This document shows, one piece after another, positions 25,134 to 37,289 of a DNA stretch of 64,000 nucleotides. Each line of letters opens with the position of its first letter. Position 1 is the stretch's first letter. Below the pieces are notes generated by a model. It searched no databases, had not been told where the DNA came from, and saw only the letters and a list, made by a program, of their open reading frames with translations. This DNA comes from Hypoxylon rubiginosum (taxonomy: Eukaryota > Ascomycota > Sordariomycetes > Xylariales > Hypoxylaceae), in assembly GCA_902806565.1 (NCBI GenBank), contig CADCXA010000031.1, positions 1,178,001 through 1,242,000 of the forward strand, read 5' to 3'. Both the position numbers and the translations under genes were made by a program.

Positions 25134-28100
25134 ACGCTTCGTACGGCTAAACAGCAATGTATCTGCCCGAGAACAAGATAAAAACCGGACCATTGCTGCT
25201 AGTTTTTATTTAGAACGGTGGAAAACGTGGAAAATGTGGTGCTGACCTCGGCTTTTCAGTTTCGAGGTGCAGCACGTAATAACTAGACATGCTTTGCTCG
25301 AGTTAAGTTCCGCCAAGTATATATCTAACATGACATGTCCTGTTAGCTGGTATAAAGAAATACGAAGATGAAGGTCTGATTTGCGACTGTGATGAGATCT
25401 TCCGCAGCGAGTTATAAAAGGTCTTCCTTTTGGTAGCACAAACTGACTAACAGATTGACAGCGTTGTGTATATAGTAGCTGTTCAGACTCTTGCCGAGAA
25501 GTAACAACTTACATTGGAAGAGACTAATTCGATGTCTGAGCCGGTTCACATATTTCTCGTCCGAGGAAATCCGGAGCCGGAAACGCTTGTACGCTTCGAG
25601 TCCGAGCCGAATTACTAAGCGTGTACTATCTACGGCACATCTACGCCACCTAATTTCTGTCATCGAAGACCTAACTAGGGTTCACCTAAATGTTCAATTA
25701 ACTCTTTGCGATCTTTCTCAAACCACAGATCTTTCAATCTACGAACCAATAATGACCTGGAATGTGTAGCAAGATGGAAATGGAGTGTCTGCTTTGAGAA
25801 AGACTTTATTTCATAACCTGTCGGCTACGAGATCTACCGAAGCCGAAAAAGGGGGAAATCAACATACACGTGTAGCCACATGTCATCCTCAGCAACTTCG
25901 CGCTTTTGGAGGCAACATTTTGCGACTGATGGCTGGTAACTGGTGACTGGTGGCTTATTGATTTGTCCTGCATCTCAACGGCCGCGCAGACGCCATGCAT
26001 TTGGAGCGTGCGACGTGCAGCCGATATATCCGTCGGATGAGTTGGTACCTGGTTGCTGACCTATACGCATTACGCATCTGTGTGATGCGCCCGCTGTCTC
26101 GTTACGACAAGTATTAAACCCCGGCCGGACACCTCAGAGTAAGGAATCAGTGCGGAAACATGAAACAATAATATATCAATCTTATCATGAGGGTACATTC
26201 TCTTCAACACATCATTGTCTCTTTGACCTAAGAAGTCGACCAGGAAGAAAGCGCCTGGTAGGTAACGATGGCACGTACCGATGCTATTGTCAATATTTTG
26301 GCGCCTCCCAACCCCTGAATGTGCTCTCTTACACCCTTTTTAGATACATGCAGGTCGTGGAAGCGCTGGTTGGCAGGTGATACTGAATGGTGCAATCGTC
26401 ACTGATTGGCTATAAATTTTCCTTAGGCGAATGCTCATCGGTAGATAAATCCATGGAAGACGGGACAGCATATGTAGACTCGTCCTATGAATTTGAAGAC
26501 TTTCAAAATTAGAAACTTGCTACGTGCAAAGCACCGACTAGAAGTTTCACAACCTGTAAATGAAGAAATGAAGAAGTGAGAGGATTTTGCTACTTCGCAG
26601 TAGGAATGTGTTTAGATTGTTAGGACTCGAGACATTGTGCAAGATAACCTAAGGGTCTTGCATGGACCCTGTCCACGCGGCTGTCAAGGATTCAGGGGTA
26701 AATTTTCAATACTTGGCATTTGGGCTTGACGCCGACGTGGCGCTCAAATTGAATATCATATCTACGAAGGTGTCAAGTTTTCACTACTAACATTCACGAG
26801 AAATATCCATCAACTTGGTTGGGTATTGTTTCAAGCCACATGCACCTCGGGTAGAGAGTGATGCTACATTGTCTCCAAGTCAGCAGATGAAGGTATCTCT
26901 ATATGTCGAGGTCATAGGGGACTCAGTTCGCTTCGATCATTCATCCATCCCTTTGGAGGTCATAGCAATCTAGAGATGTCCTCGTGAATACGTAGAGTCT
27001 TACAAACAACATGACAGTATTAATATTTATTAATATCAAACAATACTAGTAGGCGCAAATTAGTTGGTTAGACTATCTACATTAATTCTTGCTTTTGTTG
27101 CTTTTGGATATAGAGACCATGGACAAGACTCGGGATGATCAATCCAATTATATTATTAGTAAATCAAACAGAGAGTGTTAAAGACACGACCGGTACTAAA
27201 CTTGTCTCATTAGTACATACGTACATAGTAGCTATGGTCGATTGGATGTTTGTTTTGGTGGTTTATATTCAGGTAAAATATTTCATCGCCCTCATATCCA
27301 AAGAAAAGGAGTAGGCTTGAGTCCTATGTAAGATCTTACAAGATATCGTAGTGCATTTTATCAATTAGAAATTAGAGACGGGAGTTTCTAGGTGCCAGGA
27401 TACGTGGAATAGCAGCCCGGGTCTTAGCCTTTAGGGGCCTTAGTGGCCTCAGTATGGGTGTGGGGGATGCATTCTTGCCCTGAGTCCCTCCAATCGTATA
27501 AATTGCTGGTCAAATCATCTGCGACCACTCAGGCACTGCACGTACCTGACGACCCCACCAAACCCACCTCTAAGCTGTAGCAGTGCTAGTGCCGGGCTAG
27601 TTTACCCAATAATTTTCGAATCTCATGTCGCCGTTGTTTCTTGGCTCCACGGGCACGTTTTGGTGCGTTTATCTTTGGTGCATCTAAAGTTGCATCGCAA
27701 CTTTCGAATCCCCTATTCCGGGCAGTCAATGTTTAATGTATCATTCGCTCCCTACATGCTACACGACGTCCCTCATTCACTTTCCGTCGGTCATTATACC
27801 CTGAAAGTCGCGATTGATCGTGTCCCTTTTTTTGCCTCTTTTTCCTTGACTTCAACAGTCGATTCCATCATCCAATCCTTCCCGAGAGCGGCGCTCCACG
27901 TTTCTAATACCCTTTAATACCCTTACCTTAATCCTATTTCTCGGTTCTAATTCCAGATATATGCACCCATAATCGATCCTCACATGTTGCGCTCGGTTTG
28001 CCTCGATAATTCCCTGTTTCGTTCTCCAAATCTGCGTGTTGGAATTAATCGAGAGAATACATCCTGTAACCACGCGAGCGACGAGCGACGACGGGCGAGA

Positions 28101-28311
28101 GACGAGTCTACCCAAGGTTCCGGTCGACATCTACGGACTTTACCCTCGGATTGGGACGAATTGGCTTGGGTCTAGGCGGCAAGAGAACGGACACAGATAG
28201 TAACCATTGCTGTCTTGTCCGCTCGTCCTTTGTGTTTCGTATGGCAGCCCCCGTCTCTTCTGTCGTCCGACCTGCCCTGTTCAACCATAACCGACCAATT
28301 GAGATCCTACG
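25134..28311. other. Long intergenic region upstream of the Sec7 gene
   Basis: About 3.2 kb with only short, unrecognised frames. The last 600 bp (from about 27650) is pyrimidine-rich in places and probably holds the promoter and 5' leader of the Sec7 gene; an upstream ATG at 28241 in another frame opens a 40-odd codon frame overlapping the true start. Confidence 0.4.
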
Positions 28312-31300
28312 ATGCATTCCTCCGAGAACAATCGACGGGGCCAACGCCGACGACCGGAATTGAATATTAATACCACGACCGCTCCTACTAGAGGCCGCGA
28401 TTCCATGCCCTCTACACCACCTGCGCGGTCCAAAACGAAACCGCCCGTATCCAGTCGAGCATACAGAGTAGCCCAGACAGTTTCTACCATCTCCCACGAT
28501 TCCGAGGAGTCTTTCCTAGATAATGGTTCAGACGAGAATAAAGCGAACGAACCCACGCTTCCCGAACTACCTCGAGGTAGACATCCTAGAGATTCGCACG
28601 ACCTATCCTTTCCCGCCCGTCAAATTACCCGAGACTCCCTGGTCACCAACATGCTAACGTCTCTCGACCAATTTTCCCTCGGCCAAATTCAGACCCCTTC
28701 CTCCAACATGTTTGATGATGACGATCCGCTAAGTCCTCCCAGGGGTGACGGCTATTCGAGGTCCATGACAAACAACCCGCGCCCCGGCCGCATGTGGAGC
28801 TCTGGCCTTAGTCATGGTCCCGGGCATGCATATACGTACAGCTCTGACTTTGAAGGTACAGATGACGCGTCAAGTAGACTGTCAGGTCAGTTTTCAAGAG
28901 GGCGACGCAGCAATAGCAGCTCAGGGTTTCAGTCAAGCTTAGGCCGAATTAATAGCTTGCGGGAACGCAGTCACCCGGGTACTACGGCTGGCGGACGTGT
29001 ATTGCATTCAAGAGGAGGTAAGACTAGCAAGAGCAGCAGTACTAATAGCATTGATGCTGGCGGCTATGCTCAAGTCCTAACCACGCAACGCTGGGCGCAT
29101 GGGATTGGTGGGAGATCGTCGAGTTTCGACTACGGAGAGCGACCCTCTCTAAATTCTCCTAGCGCTTGGAAAACGGAATTTTCCAATACGTTCCTCGTTG
29201 ACGACTACGAAGCAGCGCCGACTCCGACAATTCCAGTTGGGCCCCGGCGCCTTAATATGCCGTCCACCTCTGTCGTACCATCTCCTATGCCTCAGCCAGA
29301 ACCGGAGCAAATTCCCGAACGGAAAAAGTCCAATGCGAGATCGAGAAGTGGTACCATGCGGACGACGCAATCCAAGTACGGACCTCCGCGGGAGGTCCCC
29401 CCTCCTATACCTTCTGCTGATCTAGACTCTGCTCCCGCACCGCATGTCGGATATGAGAAATCTAAAGAGCTCTTGAGTGGGGCGCCAGCACCAATACCAC
29501 AAACTAAGCAAGGCTTCTTTAGTAGGATTTTTGGTTATCGAAACAGCCCGAATACCCCAGAATCTAGGTCGTCACAGGCAACATCAGCAGAGACAGTTGA
29601 AAATCCCGGAAGCAGGTTGCAGCACGTGGCTTCGCAGGCAAAGACGCCGTCCGCTCCTCCATCTCGCGACTCACAGCGTTCTTCCCATCAACCTCATGTT
29701 ATCCAGAAGAAGTCATCCTTTTTCAGGAGAAGAAAGAAGTCGGTGGCCGAGCCGCCGCTACCGCCGCCCCCTATACCTACGCCGATGGAAATCAACAGAA
29801 TTAAAGAGCAGTCGATGCCTACGCGGGGGGCCAGTCCTGTTAGTAGCCTGCGTGAGATCATGAGTCCGTACTTGCATAACAACGCAGCCCCTTCTCCGGG
29901 TGGGCTTCTAGCTCCCGTTCACGACAATTCCCCTCGTGCTCGCGGTTACGAATCCCAAGACGAGGACAATGCCCGCAAAGTACGAGGCTTCTCTCCCGAC
30001 TATGAGCCAAGTCCAAACGCGACCATTCGAACGGTGAAATCCACATCAGCCCTGAGAAGTCAAGAATCAACCCGACGGCGAACGCAGATGGAGATGGAAA
30101 TGTCAATGCGGGAGCTACCTGAATTACCTAAGAACGTGATTGAGGGCCGCGATACCACATTTTTCAATGACAGCAGTGACGAGGGTGAAAAGCAGTTGCC
30201 AGTCGGAAAGCATGGCAAACAGCAGCACCAGCAGAGTAGCAAATCGTCTCCCATTATAAACACTCCCAAAGATGAAACCGAGGGTTTCGAAATTCGGGAA
30301 CAGCAAGCCATCAGAAGTCGGGACGCCTCTAAGTCTGACTTATCGCCCAGTCTGTTGCTTCAGGGCAACTCTTCTGGTGAAGAAGGACGCCGTGTACCGA
30401 GAAAGAGCTCGACCTTTCCTAGCTCGCCCAACAAATCAGCCAACAGCCTACCTAGCGTCAAGGTGGATACTGTCGAGAGCAGTCCGAAGCTTATGGGTTC
30501 TCCCTTGGACGAACCTGAGGTATCTGTAGGCGAGCCGACAGAGGACGACCGTCAAAAGGCGCAACGGATTTTCGACGGAAATGAGGACTTCATCCGGAAA
30601 GAGAAGGCTGCTGCTTGGATGGGAGAAGAAGGTCTCGTAAGACAACGGACCCTTAGAGCTTACATAGAACTCTACGACTTCACGAACCAGAGTGTTCTAA
30701 CTGCTCTGCGTCAAATATGTGGTCGCCTCGTCTTCAGGGCCGAGACACAACAAGTTGACAGAATTCTTGTCGCGTTCTCGAATCGATGGTGCGATTGCAA
30801 CCCTAACCACGGTTTCAAGACTACAGGTAAGAACATCGAATCATGGCATTGTATGAAAGCTTACATGTCGCAGATGTCATCCATACGATGTGTTACTCGA
30901 TTATGCTCTTGAACACCGATCTCCACTTGGCAGATATCGATCAGAAGATGACCCGAAGTCAATTCGTCAAGAACACTATGACGACCATCAAGCATGCCCT
31001 AGCTGACTCTGCCCCTGAGTCTTTTGACCGGGCCAGCATCCTCCCCGGCAAGAACGGACTTCTCAGTCCTATCGATTCGGAATTCAGTATGCATCTGGAG
31101 TCGGAGTCGGAGAAACCCAGTTGGAGAGCTTCATTCAAGCCGCTACCACGGTCAGAGTCGTCGATGGGTAACTACTCTGACGGACCGATTGATACCTGCG
31201 GCCCGCTTGTGAAGGCGCCATTTGAGGGTTCGATGAAGGCATGGACGCAACAAGTGGAGATTGTGTTGAAGGATATTTACACGTCAATCCGTGACGAAAG

Positions 31301-32852
31301 ACTTCCTCTCTTTGGGGCTGAACCGACTCAGCCGCAGCAAAGCCAATCGCAGAGTACCCTGTCGGTAATGGGTATGCTGAAGCGTAGCCCAAGTGTGTTG
31401 TCGAAAGCACCTTCTGAAGGTCACGTGTCTCTCCGCGGTAGAATCAACGATCAGACGCGTAACCCAGGAAGTAGGTGGAATTCGAAGAGTAGATCACGGC
31501 CTAGATTCCCCGGCAATGGAATCTCCTCTAGCCGTACGAGTTTCGATGATGGTAATTCTATCTGGAGTCCTACCGCATCAACTGCCACCTGGAGTCGTTA
31601 CTCGCTAGGGAGGACCCAAACTTCGATGTCCATGGACTCGTTTGGTTCATACCCGCAAGGCGACTATCAGCAATCGATTGGTTTCGCCAATGCACTAAGC
31701 CAAGCGATCATCCGTGAAGATATCCCTCCCGGTACCAGTGGTCAGTCCATCATGAGTGAAGAGGTACAAAGTACTCAACTACTCGAGGACGAATCTCTCG
31801 AGCTCGCCGGTCCTCCCTGGGTCAAGGAAGGCATAGTAATTCACAAGCATCACCTCGACGGTATGGACAAGAAGGCTAAGGAGCGGAATTGGACCGAGGT
31901 GTTTGCTGTCGTCCAGAAGGGATCTATGAGCCTCTTCTCTTTCTCGAGCAAGTCGATGCGCCAGAAGGCTCGCGTCGGCCGGAAGCATGCTCCTGGCGCT
32001 GTCGTAGGTGGCGGAAATTGGCAGGAGAATGCGACCAGCGTTGGGACTTTCTCTCTACGGCAGACTCTTGCATCCGTCCTCCCTGCGCCTGGCTATTCTC
32101 GTAGTCGTCCACACGTCTGGGCCCTGAGCCTTCCGACCGGCGCTGTGCACCTCTTCCAAGTCGGTACTCCTGAGATCAGCAAAGAGTTTGCCCTTGCCGT
32201 TAATTACTGGAGCGCTAGGCTAAGTACGCATCCGTTAGTTGGCGGTGTTAGCAATATAGAGTATGGCTGGAGTGATGCCATCATTAACGAGGCTCTAATT
32301 GCTCCCGTCAACGAATCACCGATGCCTCCCCGCCCAGGCAGCGCAGCAGCAGGCCGCACAAGTATGCACAGCCGTCAAGGTAGCCTTCAGAGCAGCATCC
32401 GATCGTCATTTGACGTGGGCGGCTCCTCGCGCACCAAGCTACCGGGCGACCGAATTCATATCGCCGAGTGGACACCGCCGGCGCAATCACTACGTCCCAG
32501 CAACTGCTCCGAAACCGAGCAGCTGGACACCCTTGACACGTACGTCAAGTCTATCGAAGAAGACCTGAAGAAACACAACCAACTCCGGTCCCCCATGCTC
32601 CTGGCGTTTACGCCACGCGGCAATAACGCGAGCAAGGCGATGACGAACTGGGAGCGGAAGAGTAGCTATCTACTGCGCGAGATCGTCAAATTTAGGACAT
32701 ATGTCGATTGCCTGCAGCACGCAAAGGTCAGACAGGCGGAGGTCTACACCGAGCGCGACAACGCTAGGCGCGCGGCTCTCGGCGAGGACCTCAGCGACGA
32801 CGCAAGCGTGCACAGTCTGGAGGGGGAGGCAGACGTGACGATCCAAGCCTGA
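28312..32852 (+). CDS. Sec7-PH guanine nucleotide exchange factor for Arf
   Basis: Two exons, 28312-30826 and 30874-32852, giving 1497 residues; the 47-bp intron (GTAAGA...CGCAG) splits the Sec7 domain, and joining gives an unbroken TDVIHTMCYSIMLLNTDLH core. Residues 1-740 are low-complexity, Ser/Pro/Arg-rich and probably disordered, with poly-Pro patches that could bind SH3 domains. The Sec7 domain spans about 744-900; FRAETQQVDRIL keeps the glutamate of the catalytic 'Glu finger'. A PH-like domain lies at about 1152-1291 (WVKEGIVIHKHHL to the NYWSARL helix), then a coiled-coil-like tail. Layout resembles the yeast Syt1-type and related fungal Arf GEFs that act at Golgi/endosome membranes. 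Substrate Arf and localisation are inferred. Confidence 0.9.
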
Positions 32853-34030
32853 TAGGCATGTCGAAGACACCATTGAAGACGCCAATCGAACGATACATCA
32901 TTTCTAATTTTTTCCTGTAGAGTACTGTTTTAGTGTTTAGAGTAGAGCATCGGCGGGTTGTGATGTCGTCGAGCTTTACTGCGAGGGGGTGGGTGAAAAG
33001 GGCGGTTTTTGTTTTGTCTGGACTAGAAGAGAAGAAGGTCCGGGGCAAGCTTTGATACCCACACACACAGAGACTAGCTGGCGTACGCTCGGCTTTTTTT
33101 CTTTTCTTTTACTTTCCTTGTAATTCGTTTGCTGTCGTACTTGCTGCGGTTCTGTAAATACTGTATCTGTTCTGTAGCTCGGGAGAAAGTTGCTCGCGGT
33201 GTGAATGTCAAAAATACCGGTGATGGTGATGAAGAATACACGATAAAAATAAAATATTTGAATGTTCTCTGTAAAGCTGGTTGTGGTATATGCTGGACAT
33301 ACCATGCTATGTTTAATGATTGTGTGTGCTCCTTAGCTAGATCTATTTCGTAGTACTGTGCCGTCTGTTACCTCGTAACTTGGAGGGCTTGTCTTTCGAA
33401 TGTGCTTGTCTCCAAACTAGACGATCAACTATAAGCTAGATGGAACATCTAGGCTTTGATGAAGTTGTTGATCTCTAACAGGCTGGATAGAAACACAGAT
33501 TAGAGAGTAGTGGATGTATTTAATCGTTAGCTACGGCTAGGAAATTCAGTCCTACGTTTCACTCACAGAGCCCTCACGAGTAGCATTCAAATCGCTAGGA
33601 TATAAAACGAGTCATACAATTTCATAGCGTTTTGTTCATGTTGCTTGGGTATATCAATCGTTTCTTTTATTTGCCCTTTCTCGTAAATAGTGTTTGTGTC
33701 CTCTCTATGAACTCAGTGTACTAGAATCCCGTAAATCAATCAAGCCCGTGCTTAATCCCTTGAAGTGATCCCGATGATAATTCTAAAGAGTAGACTTTAT
33801 AACTCAAAATACCAGCAATCTATGCCGGAATAGCTTCCCTCGCAGCTGGCCTCCCGAAGCCTCCTATCAATCGTTCTCTCCCTAGATAATTGTTGTCACA
33901 TACGCATCTTACCTGACCTTCTAGGCGACTTACACTCGAAGCCAGTCTAATAGAGGAACTAAAGCTACGCTACCTGCTTACCTTGAGTTAAGTAGGCTAC
34001 CTTACTTCCTTTTTTTCCACCATCCCTTTT
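32853..34030. other. Intergenic / Sec7 3' flank
   Basis: No gene recognised. Probably 3' UTR followed by spacer; short frames here lack family features. Confidence 0.4.
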
Positions 34031-34333
34031 TCACAGCTCCGTGCTCAGCCACAGATCGTTCGCGTCCCCCACCACGCCCCCGAGGAAGAAGCCGATGGTC
34101 CGGGTTATGAGGCGGGTCGGAAGGCGCCAGAACAGGGCCCAGAAGGCGACGAGCAGGTCGCCGGGCGAAGGGGCGACGACCCGCAGCGACTGCCAGTCTG
34201 TCCGGTCCTGCCGCGGGAGCAGCGGGTCCGCGGCGTTGAGGTACAGCGCGGGCGGGGGCATGGCGAGCGAGATGGCGGCGCAGACGGTGGCGACCGCGAC
34301 GGAGGCGGCGACGGGGAGGAGTGGTAGGGACAT
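34031..34333 (-). CDS. Small hydrophobic membrane protein, unknown
   Basis: Single-exon frame of 100 residues with an ATG start and much higher GC than its flanks, which supports coding. Residues 4-25 form a hydrophobic segment (LLPVAASVAVATVCAAISLA) that could be a signal anchor, and residues 60-90 a second, amphipathic or membrane segment ending in GFFLGGVVG. No family was recognised. The opposite strand is also open (34041-34355) but is Arg-rich and looks like a shadow. No function is proposed. Confidence 0.5.
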   Translation of the reverse strand: MSLPLLPVAASVAVATVCAAISLAMPPPALYLNAADPLLPRQDRTDWQSLRVVAPSPGDLLVAFWALFWRLPTRLITRTIGFFLGGVVGDANDLWLSTEL

Positions 34334-34954
34334 GTTTTGCCTTGCCGCTTACTAGGTACTGGGCTGGATGATAGGGTGATAGGGGTAGGTTAGCTTAGTG
34401 GAGGAACAGAAAGTTAGGTTTCTGTCCTCCTTTTAGCTTATTGAGACGTTTTAAACGGACTTACTGGTTCGCGCAGGACTTGATCACTTCAGTTGAGGTA
34501 GCAGGGCGGTTGGAAGGTAGTAGGCCGTGGTTTTAAGTACGGCGTCTTGCTGTACCTGAGATAATAGGATTGTGAACTGACAATAGGCCTTTGTCAGGGC
34601 CTCTTTGGTTCTCTATATAAGTTACTCAATGGTAGACGTGACAGGATAAAGACACTGCATTGAATGGTCTTAGTCGCCTTGTTTGACTCAATGCTATTCA
34701 CAAGATCCGCTACCCGGGCTACTGTAGACGTCCGACACTTAACCTCTGGTAAAGATATTGGGCGTGACGATGAATATAACAAGTTTCGAGAAATCTTCGG
34801 TAATAATATAATTTAGGGGTATCTTGATGTGTACTACTTAGCAATGAAAATAGTAAAACCTCTATCAAATGTGCTCAACCATCCTTCTCATAAACGCCAT
34901 CATGATCCGTGTTGGGTATGTCAATATACAGGGCGGAAAAAGAGAGGCAGGATA
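34334..34954. other. Intergenic
   Basis: Spacer of about 600 bp. No gene recognised. Confidence 0.4.
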
Positions 34955-36085
34955 TCATTCCTGCACCTCCACGTACTCCTCGCACATCTTCAAGAACCGG
35001 TCCCGATACTCCGTGCTATCGGTGGTGATGCTCATCGGCCCCTGATCGTCGATGAGATTGTACCCCTGGACCAGCCCCGTCATCGCCTTGGCGTGGGCCG
35101 TGTGCTTGGCCCAGAAGAAATCCAGTATGGCTGCCCTATAGATATACTTTCCGTCGCTCGACAGGACACCCGTGCGCCAGGTCGGCGAATCCGGTGACGC
35201 AAAAGGCGGTTGCGCGGGTGGGATGGGCTCCGCGCTCGTATCGTCTGATTGGAGCGAGGGTTGGAATTCGGCCGCCGGCGCGTTCGCGGCCGAGATGCGA
35301 ACGAGGAAGAGCGAGTAATCAACGGCGTTACAGTCTGCGAGTAGCTTGGTGTCCCTCTCTACCTGGAGCTTAAACTGGGCGGCATCGTCCTCGGAAAGTC
35401 GAATCTTGTCGTAAAATTCATCGGCGAGCTTCGACTTGGTGACCTCGGATGCCAACGCTCCTCCGGCGATGTCTCTCTCGGGGAAGAAGTAGGAGGTGGG
35501 CTTGAGATCCCACGACTCCCATTTCGGTGCTGTGTCGCATTGGGCCTCCTGGTCTTGTCCGTACATGATGTTTTCCATGATGATATGGTGGCTTGGGGCG
35601 AGACCAAGCAGCACACCAACGCTGGTATGTGTGCTCTCGAGGAGGTCGGTGATGCGGACCAGCAGACTGGACGTGTTGGCACGCATGTGATCGGCATAGG
35701 GCAAGAGAAAATCGTTCTTGAAGAAGTCGTGCTCGAAATGCCTTGGAATCGACTTCACCAGATAGGCGCTATCGCTGGTGCGAAAGAAGGTAGAGCCACT
35801 GTAACCCATATCACCCATAGGTTCCAAGGCTGCCATGTCTTGCTTCTGGTGACCTTGCTTCCTAACACCGAAACTGGTCTTGTAGTCGCCATCCTGAATG
35901 CCCCAGACACCGCGCAAGGCTTTGAATAAGTCATGCCGCACCAGTCGAAAGGTCAGCCAGTACATATAAAACAGCCTGAGGACCCGCCGTACGAGCGAGG
36001 GTTTTCGCATAGGCTCGCCATCGTCTTTAGCGTAGAGAATGGCGTAGACTATAGAGCGCGCGATCAAGGTTTCACGTCGAGTCAT
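34955..36085 (-). CDS. Divergent phosphatidylinositol-phosphate kinase-like protein
   Basis: Single exon of 376 residues from the ATG at 36085. The frame extends to 36229 but only from a GTG, so an extension would need an unseen exon. The fold resembles the PIPK core: glycine-rich GYSGSTFF at 94-101, LVKSI with the ATP-binding lysine K111, PYADHM and SLLVRITDLL, WDLK at 192-195, DYSLFLVRI at 256-264, and AILDFF at 319-324 as the metal-binding ILD motif. The residues after WDLK read PTS rather than the usual GS, and the protein is much shorter than yeast Mss4. It may therefore be a divergent or degenerate phosphoinositide kinase; activity and substrate are uncertain. Residues 270-300 are a Pro/Ser-rich insert. 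Confidence 0.75.
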   Translation of the reverse strand: MTRRETLIARSIVYAILYAKDDGEPMRKPSLVRRVLRLFYMYWLTFRLVRHDLFKALRGVWGIQDGDYKTSFGVRKQGHQKQDMAALEPMGDMGYSGSTFFRTSDSAYLVKSIPRHFEHDFFKNDFLLPYADHMRANTSSLLVRITDLLESTHTSVGVLLGLAPSHHIIMENIMYGQDQEAQCDTAPKWESWDLKPTSYFFPERDIAGGALASEVTKSKLADEFYDKIRLSEDDAAQFKLQVERDTKLLADCNAVDYSLFLVRISAANAPAAEFQPSLQSDDTSAEPIPPAQPPFASPDSPTWRTGVLSSDGKYIYRAAILDFFWAKHTAHAKAMTGLVQGYNLIDDQGPMSITTDSTEYRDRFLKMCEEYVEVQE

Positions 36086-36531
36086 ATTGAAATCCGTTTC
36101 ATCGTCGAAGAGGAATGATGAGTTGAAGTAAATTTTATTCAACGTTTTACTAGGTACGGAATACGTCCCTTGCGGCCGGGTTCTAGCTGGAAGAAATGCT
36201 CCGGCAAGGCAAGTGAATGATGACGTCACAGATGCATGTCACCGGTACTAGACCAAAAATAATTCACACCAGAGTACTGAGCAACAATGCACAAAGTCCC
36301 CCCTAACCCTTCAGCGCTTTAGCATCATTCCCATTGTAAGACACTCGCTATGTATGTCTAATTCGTACATACGTAAATTCAGTTTCAAGGAGTTGAGATA
36401 ATATTTACATTCGCTAAGTTATATGTGCATCTTCCGGAGTCGCTTTTTGGTTATCGCTGCAATGCATAGTTCAAGGGGTTCTGTGTGCAGATATACAGCT
36501 TTGCCTGCTCGAATGACATGACTCTATCGCG
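36086..36531. other. Intergenic
   Basis: Promoter of the PIPK-like gene and 3' flank of the next gene; both are on the minus strand. Nothing else recognised. Confidence 0.4.
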
Positions 36532-37289
36532 TCAACGCGTCAGTCTTCGAACTCCGCTATCGACCATGGCCCGGGAATAATATCGGTGAAGCAGTTCGGC
36601 GACAAAAGGGGCCGGCTTCTTCTCATCACGAACCGGCTCCGTGCTATTGAAAAACGTCGTCTTGATGCCCACGTCAACCGTGTCGGTTTCCTTGTCCACC
36701 TTGGCGCTCACGACGAGCAGGCCGTCCAATTCGCGCGGACCAGGCTCGAGCGGCGACCCACCGGCTCTCACCGTGACCGAGTTCCTCGTCCTCTCTACCA
36801 CCTCGAAGTGGTCCGAGAACCGTGTCCCGAGCTCATACTTGGAGAAGGCTAATTGCTGTTGCCGAAAGAGCTGGTCTCTCGTCTTGGGACCTCGGTTTGT
36901 GAGCATCATGATGATGCGCTGAGGCGCGTAGGCTGAGAGTGCAGTGACCCGGCAATTAGCCCCGGGTGCTTCATTCATAGGCGGTGTTTCAGATGTATGA
37001 GAGCATTCAACGTACCATATCCTGACCACGCACCGCGACAGAACTCGGTCGCCAGAGCCTCTTCGTTGTCACGAAGCTCCGGTCGAATTTGAGATAGAGG
37101 CAGGCGTTTCCAGACGACATCTTGTATCGTCGGGTTCTGATATCGGTTGAAAGTCGTGAAGCTCTTGGCAGTCCATAGCTCATCATCTGCTGCCAGCGGT
37201 GTCGTCAGGTTGGTTGAGGTGGTCAGGTAAGCGACACCTCCTATCGTGCTGGCTAGGAACGTGCCTAGAGTCTTCCGAATTACGCCCAT
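36532..37289 (-). CDS. Conserved fungal protein, unknown function (two exons)
   Basis: Exons 37289-37016 and 36932-36532 give 224 residues; the 83-bp intron reads GTACGT...CTCAG and the join yields WSGYAYAPQR, which restores a continuous family profile. Residues 8-27 form a hydrophobic N-terminal segment (GTFLASTIGGVAYLT), so the protein may be membrane-tethered. Recognisable stretches are the PLSQIRPEL segment, EFCRGAWSGY, KTRDQLF, YELGTRFSDHFEVVE, SVTVRAG, an LDGL segment and the LLHRYYSRAMVDSGVR C-terminus. I know this pattern as a widespread ascomycete family without a named activity. It is divergent from the commoner members. Two separate genes are unlikely, because each half lacks the other's conserved part. 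Confidence 0.8.

Noticed and set aside
36086..36229. N-terminal extension of the PIPK-like protein
   Set aside because: Opens only at a GTG codon; no ATG in frame and no clear upstream exon.
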